In this document: in pieces, positions 26,391-35,449 of the stretch
How the letters are laid out: every line of letters starts with the position of its first letter
How positions within the stretch are numbered: the stretch's first letter is position 1
Assembly (NCBI GenBank): GCA_034432375.1
Contig: DAOUCA010000140.1
Span: 1-64,000 of the forward strand
Reading direction: 5' to 3'
Source: JAHBVH01 sp034432375
GTDB taxonomy: Bacteria; Chloroflexota; Anaerolineae; Caldilineales; Caldilineaceae
Length of the DNA: 64,000 nt
Made by a program: the position numbers and the translations under genes
The notes under the pieces: generated by a model
The model's database searches: none
What the model was told of the DNA's origin: nothing
The model's input: only the letters and a program-made list of their open reading frames with translations

Positions 26391-28547
26391 ATGCAACGCA
26401 AAGGTAAAACCCTGCGCTTAATAGCCCTACCCATCGCCTTACTGGTGTTGGCGCTGTTATTCGTAGCCTGTGATTCATCATCGGAGTCGGTTGACGAACC
26501 AGCTGCCGACACCCCCGCAGTCGAGGCCCCCGCAGCCGAGGCACCTGCCGCCGAGAACACCACAGCTAGCGATGCCCCAGCCGCACCAGCGGCGGAGAGC
26601 AGTGAGAGTGCCGCAAATGCCGATGATTACCAAACCCAACGGGAAGCCTGTACATTGGAAAGTCCCTGCTGGCCGGAAATTGTTGACACAGTTCCCGCTT
26701 CCTTCAGCGAGGCACCCATGTTGGCCGAAAAAGTGGCGGCCGGTGAACTGCCGCCCGTCGAAGAGCGGCTACCAAGCGATCCGTTGGTCATTGAGCCGGC
26801 CGAGATGATCGGACAATATGGCGGGATTCTGCGCCGTGCCTATACCGGCCCTGGCGACAACCAAAACATTGAGCGCTGGAACAACGATCATCATATTTTC
26901 TGGGATACCGGCGCCACGGAGGTACGCCCGCGCATTATCAAGGCGTGGGAATCCAACGAGGATGCCTCCTTCTGGACCTTCCACCTGCGCGAGGGCATGA
27001 AATGGTCGGATGGCGAGCCGTTTACCGCGGATGACTATATCTTCTGGCACGACCACATCGTGAGCAACGAACTATTGGTGCCAACACCGCCGTGGTGGAT
27101 CGTCTGGGGCGGCGAGATGGCCAAGATGGAGAAGATCGACGATACGACCTTTACCGTCGAGTTTGCGGCCCCCTTCCCGGCCTGGTTGGAGGTCTTCTCC
27201 ACATCGACCGTGGCCGGCCATTTCAACGCTGGTGAGACGGGCGGCGGCTTTGTGGCGCCGCACCACTATCTGGAGCAGTTCCACGCCGATTTTGTGGGCG
27301 AAGAAGAGGCCAATGCGCTGGCCGAAGCGGCCGGGTTTGAGAATTGGTACCTTCATTTGCTCTCTAAGAACAACGCCCATGTGAATCCAGAACTGCCAGT
27401 GCTGACCCCTTGGAAGCCGGTGACGACCAATTCCTCAACCGAGTACGTTCTGGAGCGCAACCCCTACTTCTGGGCCGTTGACACTGAAGGCAACCAATTG
27501 CCCTATCTGGACGGCATCACCCTGGAATTGGTGGAGGAGTTGGAGGTGCTCAACCTGCGCGCGATCGCGGGCAACTACACCATCCAAGGCCGGCACATTG
27601 ACTTTGCCAAGCTACCGGTGATTCGGCAGAATGAAGAAGCCGGCGACTACTTCGTTGACTTCTGGAGCAGCAGCACCCGCAACCCAGTCGCCATCTATAT
27701 CAACCAGGATTACAACAGCAATCCTGAAATCGCCGAGTACACGGTGGGCAGCCGCGACTTCCGCAAGGCGCTCTCGCTTGCCATTGAACGCAGCGAAATC
27801 AATGAGACCTTCTTCCTGGGTGTGGGGACCGAAGCATCGCTCTGTCCGGCAAACTCGTCCCCCTATTTCCCCAGCGACCGCTGGGATAAAGAGTTCGCCG
27901 GTTTCGATCCTGACGGGGCCAACGAGATCCTCGATTCGATCGGTCTGGAGCAAAAAGATAGCGAAGGATACCGCCTGCTGCCCAGCGGCGAACGGCTGGT
28001 GCTAAGCATTGATGCAGTGAGCGGTGCGTTCCTGCCCTACCCTGAGATCGGTGAGCGCCTTGCCCAGATGTGGCAAGAGATTGGCATTCAGTTGCAGGTC
28101 AATCCCGTGGAACGGAGCCTTTGGGAAGAGCGCATGAACGCCAACGAGCCGATGATGAACCTCTTTGAAACGGGCGAATGGAATCCCGAAACGGTGACCC
28201 GGCTGATCCCCCAAAATCGCTGGTCGCCGATTGCGGCCCTCTGGGGTGCCACGCCCAACCCCGATCCGGCTGACTATGACGGTCCACAGTGGCAGAAGGA
28301 TCAGATCCTGAAGCACTGGGAAGCGATCCAGACGCCCGATCCCGATCTGCGCCGTCAGCGCTACATCGAGGGGATGGAGATCATGTGCGACAATATTCCG
28401 ATTATCGGCATGGTCGTAAACGTGCCCGTCTATACCACCCTGATCAAGAACGACATGCGCAACGTGCCCAAGCCGATGGAATGGGTCGTCTATGCGCAGA
28501 CGCCGGGCAATGGCTATCCCGAACAGTTCTTTATGAGTCAAGAGTAG
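26391..28547 (+). CDS. Family 5 (peptide/nickel type) solute-binding lipoprotein
   Basis: A 718-aa large binding protein of the DppA/OppA family. The lipobox reads LLFVAC, followed by an Ala/Pro/Glu-rich linker of about 70 residues. The core contains GILRRAYTGPGDNQNIERW, FHLREGMKWSDGEPFTADD and DFRKALSLAIERSEIN. It starts after aggagg at 26391. DppB- and DppC-like permeases follow; the matching ATPases are at 33.2 and 35.9 kb. Ligands in this family range from peptides to opines and sugars, so the substrate is open. Confidence 0.92.
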   Translation: MQRKGKTLRLIALPIALLVLALLFVACDSSSESVDEPAADTPAVEAPAAEAPAAENTTASDAPAAPAAESSESAANADDYQTQREACTLESPCWPEIVDTVPASFSEAPMLAEKVAAGELPPVEERLPSDPLVIEPAEMIGQYGGILRRAYTGPGDNQNIERWNNDHHIFWDTGATEVRPRIIKAWESNEDASFWTFHLREGMKWSDGEPFTADDYIFWHDHIVSNELLVPTPPWWIVWGGEMAKMEKIDDTTFTVEFAAPFPAWLEVFSTSTVAGHFNAGETGGGFVAPHHYLEQFHADFVGEEEANALAEAAGFENWYLHLLSKNNAHVNPELPVLTPWKPVTTNSSTEYVLERNPYFWAVDTEGNQLPYLDGITLELVEELEVLNLRAIAGNYTIQGRHIDFAKLPVIRQNEEAGDYFVDFWSSSTRNPVAIYINQDYNSNPEIAEYTVGSRDFRKALSLAIERSEINETFFLGVGTEASLCPANSSPYFPSDRWDKEFAGFDPDGANEILDSIGLEQKDSEGYRLLPSGERLVLSIDAVSGAFLPYPEIGERLAQMWQEIGIQLQVNPVERSLWEERMNANEPMMNLFETGEWNPETVTRLIPQNRWSPIAALWGATPNPDPADYDGPQWQKDQILKHWEAIQTPDPDLRRQRYIEGMEIMCDNIPIIGMVVNVPVYTTLIKNDMRNVPKPMEWVVYAQTPGNGYPEQFFMSQE

Positions 28548-28558
28548 TTGACAGTGAG

Positions 28559-28611
28559 ACGGTAGGACAGTGGGACAGTAAGAGTGCCCTACTGTCCCAC
28601 CGTCCTACCGT
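28559..28611. repeat. 22-bp inverted repeat after the peptide-binding protein gene
   Basis: Arms 28559-28580 and 28590-28611 (acggtaggacagtgggacag) differ at one position. Again it lies between a binding-protein gene and its permease gene. Confidence 0.82.
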
Positions 28612-28635
28612 TTTACTGCCTAACAGGAATTTACT

Positions 28636-29619
28636 ATGCTCGCTTACCTTATCCGCCGGATCGTCTATGGCCTGATCACGATCTTTGCCGTCTCGGTGTT
28701 GGCGTTCTTGATTATTCAGTTGCCCCCCGGTGATTATGTCACCTCCTATGTTGCGGCGTTGGAGTCTCAAGGGGATGATGTCTCGGCCGAAGAAGCACAG
28801 GCGCTGCGCGAGTACTTTGGATTGGGGCAACCAGCCCATATCCAATATTTCAAGTGGATGTCGCAGATCTTCCAGGGCAACTTTGGCATCTCCTTTCAAT
28901 ATCGGATTCCCGTCACCGAGGTAATCGGCGAACGACTGTTGCTCACATTTCTATTGGCGTTGGGCAGTCTGATCTTTATCTGGATCGTGGCCATCCCGAT
29001 TGGGATCTATTCTGCGGTGCGGCAGTATTCGTTCTTTGACTACTTTGCCACCACGTTGGGCTTTACGGGGCTAGCTATCCCCGACTTTCTCTTTGCGCTT
29101 GTGCTGATGTATTTGGCGTGGACTTGGTATGACTTCAGCATTGGCGGCCTCTTTTCCCCCGAGTACGCCACCGCGACCTGGAGCACGGGCCGCGTGGTCG
29201 ATCTGCTCAAACATCTGATCATCCCCATCGTTGTACTCGGCACCTCGGGCACCGCCTCGCTGATCCGCGTTACGCGCGCCAATTTACTGGATGAACTGCG
29301 TAAGCCCTACGTGGTGACGGCGCGGGCCAAGGGGATGAACGAGTGGCAGCTCATCATGAAATATCCGGTGCGCCTCGCCTTTAATCCGATTATTAGCCTG
29401 ACAGCCTACATCCTGCCCTACCTCGTCTCCGGCAGTATCATCGTCTCGGTCGTGCTCAGTTTGCCCACGGTGGGGCCGGTCTTGCTGCGGTCTTTGTTGT
29501 CACAGGATATGTACCTGGCCGGTGCGATTATCCTCTTAATTGGGGTGATGACAGTCGTCGGCACGTTGCTGTCGGATATTTTGCTGGGCATTGTCGATCC
29601 ACGCGTGCGGTTGCGGTAA
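28636..29619 (+). CDS. Peptide-type ABC transporter permease, DppB/OppB
   Basis: A 327-aa inner-membrane permease with six TM segments. The N-terminus MLAYLIRRIVYGLITIFAVS and the conserved loop RANLLDELRKPYVVTARAKG are family hallmarks. It starts after aggaa at 28636 and forms a pore with the next gene's product. Confidence 0.93.
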   Translation: MLAYLIRRIVYGLITIFAVSVLAFLIIQLPPGDYVTSYVAALESQGDDVSAEEAQALREYFGLGQPAHIQYFKWMSQIFQGNFGISFQYRIPVTEVIGERLLLTFLLALGSLIFIWIVAIPIGIYSAVRQYSFFDYFATTLGFTGLAIPDFLFALVLMYLAWTWYDFSIGGLFSPEYATATWSTGRVVDLLKHLIIPIVVLGTSGTASLIRVTRANLLDELRKPYVVTARAKGMNEWQLIMKYPVRLAFNPIISLTAYILPYLVSGSIIVSVVLSLPTVGPVLLRSLLSQDMYLAGAIILLIGVMTVVGTLLSDILLGIVDPRVRLR

Positions 29620-29674
29620 GGGCGCATAAAAATCATGATCCACGAAGTTACACGAAGACACACGAAGAAAAGCA

Positions 29675-30820
29675 ATGAGTGAATCCCAAGTTACAGCCAA
29701 GCCATCTGGTGAAGATCGGCTCAGCGTGGCGACTCAGCGGCAGTTGATGTGGTGGCGTTTCAAGAAACACAAGCTGGCGGTCTTCTCTCTGATCGTTGTC
29801 AGCCTCTTTTACATCATCGCGCTCAACGCGGAATTTATCTCGACCAGTGACCCAACCAAAGGGCGTTCTGCACGGCAATTTGTGCCGCCGCAGCCGATCT
29901 TCACCTTTGACCGCGGTGCATTCCGCCTGCATGTCTGCGGCATCAACGGCGAGCGTGATCCCTACACATTGCAGCGGACTTATAAAAAGGACTGCGCAAC
30001 AAAATATGACCTCGCCTTCTTTGCCCACGGCTTTGAATATAAGCTCTTTGGCCTGATCCCCACCGACCGCCACCTGCTCGGGCTGGCCGATCACGAAGAG
30101 AGCACCGCGGAAGAGGTGATCTTTCTGCTGGGCACCGATGAACAGGGGCGGGATCTCTACTCGCGCATTCTGCATGGCAGCAGAACTTCCCTGACGATTG
30201 GGTTGATCGGCGTCGCCATGAGCCTTGCCTTGGGCATCACATTGGGGGGCATCTCCGGCTTTTTCGGCGGCTATATCGACAACGTGATCCAGCGCACAAT
30301 TGAGATCATCCGCTCGATTCCCACTATCCCACTTTGGATGGGGCTAGCCGCCGCGCTGCCGCCCGACTGGTCGATCCTGCAACTCTATTTTGCGATTACG
30401 ATCATTATCTCGCTCTTTGCGTGGACCGATCTGGCGCGCGTGGTACGGGGTCGCTTCCTGGCCATGCGCGAGGAGGACTTTGTCACCGCGGCCGTAGTGG
30501 CGGGGGCCAAGTGGCAGGACATTATCTTCCGCCACATGGTGCCCTCGTTCTACAGTCACCTGATCGCCTCGGCGACGCTGGCGATTCCCTTTATGATTCT
30601 GAGCGAAACCGCACTGAGCTTTCTCGGCTTGGGGCTGCGCCCACCGGCAATTAGCTGGGGGGTGCTCTTGCAAGCCGCGCAAAATGTGCAGGCGATTGCG
30701 CTGACCCCGTGGCTGATGATCCCGGCGATCCCCGTGATTGTGATTATTTTGGCGCTCAATTTTATGGGTGATGGTTTACGCGACGCCGCCGATCCGTATA
30801 GTACGGTGGAGTCGGGTTAG
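29675..30820 (+). CDS. Peptide-type ABC transporter permease, DppC/OppC
   Basis: A 381-aa permease. An OppC_N segment (WWRFKKHKLAVFSLIVVSLF) is followed by an unusually long periplasmic insertion of about 110 residues. The TM core then has LGTDEQGRDLYSRILHGSRT and the loop REEDFVTAAVVAGAKWQDII. The cacgaagaaaagcaa repeat lies immediately before its ATG, so its ribosome site (gaagaaaa) is borrowed from the repeat. Confidence 0.92.
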   Translation: MSESQVTAKPSGEDRLSVATQRQLMWWRFKKHKLAVFSLIVVSLFYIIALNAEFISTSDPTKGRSARQFVPPQPIFTFDRGAFRLHVCGINGERDPYTLQRTYKKDCATKYDLAFFAHGFEYKLFGLIPTDRHLLGLADHEESTAEEVIFLLGTDEQGRDLYSRILHGSRTSLTIGLIGVAMSLALGITLGGISGFFGGYIDNVIQRTIEIIRSIPTIPLWMGLAAALPPDWSILQLYFAITIIISLFAWTDLARVVRGRFLAMREEDFVTAAVVAGAKWQDIIFRHMVPSFYSHLIASATLAIPFMILSETALSFLGLGLRPPAISWGVLLQAAQNVQAIALTPWLMIPAIPVIVIILALNFMGDGLRDAADPYSTVESG

Positions 30821-30878
30821 CGCATCTCTGGCAACTAGTCGGGGCGTTGCAAGCGCACGCTCTGGAAATGTTCTTCAG

Positions 30879-31058
30879 CGAATCTACCTCTTTGAGTTTA
30901 AGTTGAATAAAGATGCCGAGCGCGCGCTGCAACAGGTGACTGAGCAGCGTTACTACCAGAAATATCAGTCGCAAGGGAAACGCATCACCTGTGTTGGGGT
31001 CAACTTCAACACCGCAACTCGCCACGTGAATGAGTGGACGACGTTGGAGGTTGAGTAA
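30879..31058 (+). pseudogene. C-terminal remnant of a DUF1703-type PD-(D/E)XK nuclease gene
   Basis: The frame reads RIYLFEFKLNKDAERALQQV, later QKYQSQGKRITCVGVNF, and ends LEVE before a stop at 31058. This is the typical end of the AAA-ATPase/PD-(D/E)XK (DUF1703) family, with the catalytic E-x-K in FEFKL. The ATPase portion is missing and there is no start of its own. Such genes are mobile and multiply in some genomes, so this is a decayed insertion inside the peptide-transporter operon. Confidence 0.65.
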
Positions 31059-31082
31059 TTTTAGTCACCAAGGAGGACAAGG

Positions 31083-31814
31083 GTGACAGAGGGAAAAGAG
31101 CAGAATACCTATAACCAATATGCCGATCGCTATGCCCAGGATTACATTGAGCCCGATGGTGAACGGAGCCAATTCAACTTTAGCCGCGATGTCGTGATCC
31201 CGCCGCTGCTCGATCTCGTTGGCAACATTGCCGGTCTCACTGTGTTGGATGCTGGGTGTGGCGAAGGCGTTGTCTCTCGGCTGTTGGCAGAACGGGGCGC
31301 GCAGGTGACTGGTGTGGATGTTGCCACGCGTTTGGTCGAGATCGCGCGGGAACGGGATAAAAGCGGTTCAATTCGCTATCTTTGTCACGATCTGAGTCAA
31401 CCGTTGCCGACCTATCAGGATTACTTTGATCTGGTGGTGAGCAATTTCGTGCTAAACGACGTACCAGATTACCAGGGGTTTATCGCTACGCTGGCCGCTC
31501 TCCTCAAATCTGGAGGGCGCATCGTGGTGTCGATGAACAACCCCTATTCAGCCGTTATGCGTGAAAAAGTAGAAAACTATTTCGATTCCGGCAGTCGCGC
31601 GCTCTACAGCATGGCGCAACGGGGAATTGCCGTCTATTATTATCACCGCACGATGGAGGAATATATCACTGCCTTTGCGAAACAAGGGCTACTGCTGCGC
31701 CGTCTGATCGATGTGCGGATGTCGCCGGAACTTGTCGCTTGCTTCCCAGAGCGGGATCGAACGCTTCCATTTATTCTGCTCTTGGAACTGGTGAAAGCAG
31801 GGAAAATAGGCTAG
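31083..31814 (+). CDS. SAM-dependent methyltransferase, tandem copy 1
   Basis: A 243-aa class I methyltransferase. The SAM motif reads VLDAGCGEGVVSRLL; motif II-like VVSNFVLNDVPDYQG and GGRIVVSMNNPYSAV follow. It starts at a GTG (31083) after aaggagg. The next gene is a close paralogue, so this is a tandem duplication. The substrate is unknown; the family is near UbiE/ubiquinone-type and small-molecule methylases. Confidence 0.9.
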   Translation: MTEGKEQNTYNQYADRYAQDYIEPDGERSQFNFSRDVVIPPLLDLVGNIAGLTVLDAGCGEGVVSRLLAERGAQVTGVDVATRLVEIARERDKSGSIRYLCHDLSQPLPTYQDYFDLVVSNFVLNDVPDYQGFIATLAALLKSGGRIVVSMNNPYSAVMREKVENYFDSGSRALYSMAQRGIAVYYYHRTMEEYITAFAKQGLLLRRLIDVRMSPELVACFPERDRTLPFILLLELVKAGKIG

Positions 31815-31817
31815 CCA

Positions 31818-32561
31818 ATGGATAGCACGTTGTTGCATGAAAACACCTACAACCAATTTGCAGATCGCTATGCAGAGGCATACAGTCAGCCTGCCGGCAA
31901 ACAACCGAACTTTAATCTTGACGTGATCATTCCGCCACTCCTGGCAGTCACCGGGGATGTCGCCGGTCTTACGGTTTTGGATGCCGGTTGTGGCGAAGGC
32001 GTTGTGTCGCGGATCGTCGCAGGCAAGGGTGCAACGGTGACCGGCGTCGATGTCGCGCCCCGCTTTATTGAGCGAGCCCAGGAACGCGATACAAGCGGCA
32101 CAATCACCTATCTGGCACATGATCTCAGCCAACCCCTGCCCGCTTATCAAGGAGAGTTTGACCTCATTGTGAGCAATCTTGTACTCAATGATGTGCCCAA
32201 TTACAAAGGCTTTATTGCCACGTTGGCCGATGCCCTGAAATCGGACGGACGCATTGTGCTCTCGATGAACAATCCCTATTCCGCGGTCTTTCGGCAGAAA
32301 GTCGATAACTATTTCAACTCGCGCACGGCAACGCTCTATGGCATGGCGCGTGAAGGCATTGCTGTTTACTATTATCACCGGACGATGGAAGAATACATGA
32401 CCGAATTTCAAACGAACGGCCTGCTTTTGCGCCGTTTGGTCGATGTGCAGTTTACGGCTGAAGATGTGGCACAGTTTTTTGAAGGCAACCGCGCGTTTCC
32501 GTGGTATGAGATGTATTCCCGTTTCCCCTTTATGGTCGTGCTGGAATTGGTAAAGCAATGA
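31818..32561 (+). CDS. SAM-dependent methyltransferase, tandem copy 2
   Basis: A 247-aa paralogue of the preceding gene, starting three bases after its stop. Shared blocks include NTYNQ.ADRYA, TVLDAGCGEGVVSR, VLNDVPNYKGFIATLADALK and IAVYYYHRTMEEY. Differences cluster in the C-terminal third, which suggests a shifted substrate after duplication. Its stop overlaps the start of the kinase-like gene by four bases. Confidence 0.9.
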   Translation: MDSTLLHENTYNQFADRYAEAYSQPAGKQPNFNLDVIIPPLLAVTGDVAGLTVLDAGCGEGVVSRIVAGKGATVTGVDVAPRFIERAQERDTSGTITYLAHDLSQPLPAYQGEFDLIVSNLVLNDVPNYKGFIATLADALKSDGRIVLSMNNPYSAVFRQKVDNYFNSRTATLYGMAREGIAVYYYHRTMEEYMTEFQTNGLLLRRLVDVQFTAEDVAQFFEGNRAFPWYEMYSRFPFMVVLELVKQ

Positions 32562-33112
32562 GCAAATTGTTCTTTGTCCAAATGTCCGGTGCACCTGGCT
32601 CCGGCAAGACAACCATTGCACAGGCAATCGGCAAAGCGACCGGGGCTGTGGTGATTGACCATGATGTGACCAAAAGTGCATTACTTGCAGCGGAAGTGTC
32701 TGTTGACTTGGCCGGTCGTGCGTCGTATCAAGTGCTGGATGCCGTGGCTCGTCATCTGCTGCAACAAGGGCACAGCGTAATTTTTGATAGCCCCTGTTTT
32801 TATGAAGAATTGTTGGAACGAGGCCAACGGCTGGCGGAAGAATATGGCGCTACCTACCGCTATATTGAGTGCGTGCTCAGCGACCTCAATGAGCTAGACC
32901 GCCGGTTGCAGAGTCGTGCACGTTGGCCAAGCCAGATAGCCGGTGTCTACGCACCACTGACCGCCGGTTCCGGCAAAAGCGGGAATAGTGAAGCGCTCTT
33001 TCGGGATTGGATTGCCAACATGAAGCGACCCCAGCGCGATTATATCACGATTGATACAAGCCAGCCGGTAGCAGTGTGCATTGCGCAAGCAGTAAACTAT
33101 CTTCATTCGTAG
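32558..33112 (+). CDS. P-loop kinase-like protein (AAA_33 type)
   Basis: A 184-aa nucleotide-binding protein with Walker A GAPGSGKTTIAQ and a Walker B-like VIFDSPCF. It resembles small-molecule or antibiotic kinases of the zeta-toxin/Cpt-like group. It overlaps the methyltransferase stop (ATGA), so it is translationally coupled to the methyltransferase pair. The stop codon lies inside a perfect 48-bp palindrome, whose right half is an inverted copy of the gene's last bases. Confidence 0.8.
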   Translation: MSKLFFVQMSGAPGSGKTTIAQAIGKATGAVVIDHDVTKSALLAAEVSVDLAGRASYQVLDAVARHLLQQGHSVIFDSPCFYEELLERGQRLAEEYGATYRYIECVLSDLNELDRRLQSRARWPSQIAGVYAPLTAGSGKSGNSEALFRDWIANMKRPQRDYITIDTSQPVAVCIAQAVNYLHS

Positions 33113-33146
33113 GGACACGGTATACCGTGTCCCTACGAATGAAGAT
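33099..33146. repeat. Perfect 48-bp palindrome overlapping the kinase gene's stop
   Basis: Arms 33099-33122 and 33123-33146 match perfectly. The 30-bp core at 33108-33137 is the same family as 15191-15220 but with one symmetrical pair changed (G to A on one arm, C to T on the other). The flanking nine bases on the left are coding sequence and on the right are their inverted copy. Confidence 0.9.
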
Positions 33147-33178
33147 GAATAAACTTGATTGTGAGAGATGGATAGATT

Positions 33179-34243
33179 ATGACGACAACTGCACGAGCAG
33201 AGACGATGGTCGATCGAGTCGATAACCTAGATGGCATAGCGCCGGTTCTCAGTGTCCGCAACCTGCAAACGCACTTCTTCACCGGCGAGGGCATAGTATT
33301 GGCAGTCGACGGGGCCGACTTCGATGTCCACTCTGGCAAAACGCTGGGCATCGTCGGCGAGAGCGGTTGTGGCAAGAGTGTGGCGGCCAAGTCGATCCTG
33401 CAGATTGTTGATAAGCCGGGTCGCATCGTCGATGGTGAGATCCACTATCGCTACATCAATAAAAACGAGCAACAACAGGAAGTAAATCTACTCAGCTTGC
33501 CCGCCGACAGTCGCGAGATGAAGACGATCCGCGGCGGTGAGATCTCGATGATCTTTCAGGAGCCGATGAGCTCCTTTAGCCCGATCCACACCGTTGGCAA
33601 TCAACTGACCGAAGCGATCCGGCTCCATACGGCGATTGACAAACGCGCCGCTCGCGAATCGGCGATCGAGTGGCTGACCCACGTCGGTATCCCCAACCCC
33701 ACGCAACGGATTGATGAATATCCCTACCAGATGAGTGGCGGCCAATGTCAACGAGCGATGATCGCGATGGCGCTCGCCACCAAGCCACGCATCTTGATCG
33801 CCGACGAGCCGACGACGGCGCTTGACGTGACGACGCAGGCCCAGATCCTCAATCTGTTGCAGCGGCTACAGCGCGAAACTGGCATGGCAATGATCTTTAT
33901 TACCCACGACTTGGGCGTGATTGCCGAAGTGGCAGATGAGGTAGCGGTGATGTATTTGGGCCGCGTGGTCGAGCGGGCACCGGTGAAGGAGATCTTTAAA
34001 AATCCACAACATCCCTACACCCAATCATTGCTCACGTCGATTCCCAGTATCGATGCCAAGCCGCGCGAACGGCTGCCCACGATCAGCGGCTCGATTCCCC
34101 ATCCGCAGAATCGACCGCAGGGCTGCCCGTTTCATCCACGTTGTCCGGCCTTTATGGCGGGGAAATGCGAAGTACAAGAGCCACAGTTGGCATCGATTGG
34201 GGTAGAACATGAGGTGAGTTGCTTCTTGTATCCGGGGAGCTAG
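33179..34243 (+). CDS. Peptide-type ABC transporter ATPase, DppD/OppD
   Basis: A 354-aa cytoplasmic ATPase. Walker A is GESGCGKS, the ABC signature MSGGQCQRAMIA and Walker B ILIADEPTTALD. The C-terminal oligopeptide-transporter motif includes HPYTQSLLTSIPSID and a Cys-rich FHPRCPAF. It most likely energises the permeases at 28.6-30.8 kb, from which four unrelated genes or remnants separate it. Confidence 0.93.
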   Translation: MTTTARAETMVDRVDNLDGIAPVLSVRNLQTHFFTGEGIVLAVDGADFDVHSGKTLGIVGESGCGKSVAAKSILQIVDKPGRIVDGEIHYRYINKNEQQQEVNLLSLPADSREMKTIRGGEISMIFQEPMSSFSPIHTVGNQLTEAIRLHTAIDKRAARESAIEWLTHVGIPNPTQRIDEYPYQMSGGQCQRAMIAMALATKPRILIADEPTTALDVTTQAQILNLLQRLQRETGMAMIFITHDLGVIAEVADEVAVMYLGRVVERAPVKEIFKNPQHPYTQSLLTSIPSIDAKPRERLPTISGSIPHPQNRPQGCPFHPRCPAFMAGKCEVQEPQLASIGVEHEVSCFLYPGS

Positions 34244-34441
34244 GGCGGCGGCATTGAACCTCGTCCGGAAAAGGGTCGTTTAGGAAATTTTGCCAATGAA
34301 TCCTTTGATATCCAATTTTACGCACCTTTACGCTTAACTGAGGTGCTACCTACGAGAGCGATTTTGTGGATTTTGCGCTTTTGTGGCCACTTTTGAGTTT
34401 TTGCAGTGGAGTCATGAGTTATCAAAGAAGAGGAGAATGTT

Positions 34442-35449
34442 GTGGAATATCGACAACTTGGCCGCACTGGTGTAAAGGTTAGCCAACTCTGTCTCGGCTG
34501 TATGATATTTGGTGGCAAAGCCAGCCCGGAAGATTCCTATGCCATCATCGATCGGGCAGTGGGTGCTGGGATCAATTTTCTCGACACCGCCAATGTTTAC
34601 AGCCGTGGGCGCAGCGAAGAAGTGACAGGCGAAGCGATCAAGCGCAGCGGCAAGCGACGAAAACTGGTTCTCGCCACCAAAGTACACCATGTAATGGACG
34701 ATGAGGATGTCAATGCCAGTGGCAATAGCCGCCGACACATCATTCAGCAATGTGAAGCCAGCCTGCGCCGTTTGCAGACCGACTACATTGATCTCTACCA
34801 GATTCATCGCCCCCAGTCCAGGATTCCGATTGACGAAACCCTACGTGCACTGGACGACCTGATCCGCGCTGGTAAGGTTCGCTATATCGGCACCAGCACT
34901 TTTGCCGCCTGGCAAGTGATGGAATCGCTAATGATCTCCAAAGAGTTGGGACTAAACCGCTTCATCTGCGAACAGCCGCCCTATCACATCCTCGACCGCC
35001 GTGTGGAGCGAGAACTGTTGCCTCTGGCGCGCACTTATAGCATCGCCATAATCCCATGGAGTCCACTGGCGAGCGGCTTGCTCACCGGCAAATATGACCG
35101 CAACACGCCACCGCCTGCTGACAGCCGCTTTGCCCAAGTTGCCTTTACGCCGCGCCGTCAGGCATGGATGGTAGAGGAAATCTACGATGTTCTGGATGGA
35201 CTAAAACCGATCGCCGACGCCAAAAATTGTACACTCTCGCAACTGGCGTTGGCATGGTGTGCCGCCCAGCCCGGCGTCACCAGCCCAATCATTGGTCCCC
35301 GCACAATGGAGCAGCTTGAGGACAACCTCGGTGCCTTAACTGTGACACTGACCGCTGACGACATGGCCGCTATCGACAAGCTCGTGCCGCCTGGTCGTAT
35401 GGTTTCGCCATTCTACGAAGCCGACTTTGGTCCCCATCAGTATCGATAA
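34442..35449 (+). CDS. Aldo/keto reductase
   Basis: A 335-aa NADPH-dependent reductase of the AKR (YajO/Tas-like) group. Catalytic residues are visible in FLDTANVYSRGRSEE (Asp, Tyr), LATKVHH (Lys) and YQIHRPQ (His). The cofactor segment IIGPRTMEQLEDNL follows. A GTG start at 34442 follows agaggaga. It sits between the two ATPase genes of the peptide transporter and may act on the imported compound, or it may be a later insertion. Confidence 0.9.
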   Translation: MEYRQLGRTGVKVSQLCLGCMIFGGKASPEDSYAIIDRAVGAGINFLDTANVYSRGRSEEVTGEAIKRSGKRRKLVLATKVHHVMDDEDVNASGNSRRHIIQQCEASLRRLQTDYIDLYQIHRPQSRIPIDETLRALDDLIRAGKVRYIGTSTFAAWQVMESLMISKELGLNRFICEQPPYHILDRRVERELLPLARTYSIAIIPWSPLASGLLTGKYDRNTPPPADSRFAQVAFTPRRQAWMVEEIYDVLDGLKPIADAKNCTLSQLALAWCAAQPGVTSPIIGPRTMEQLEDNLGALTVTLTADDMAAIDKLVPPGRMVSPFYEADFGPHQYR

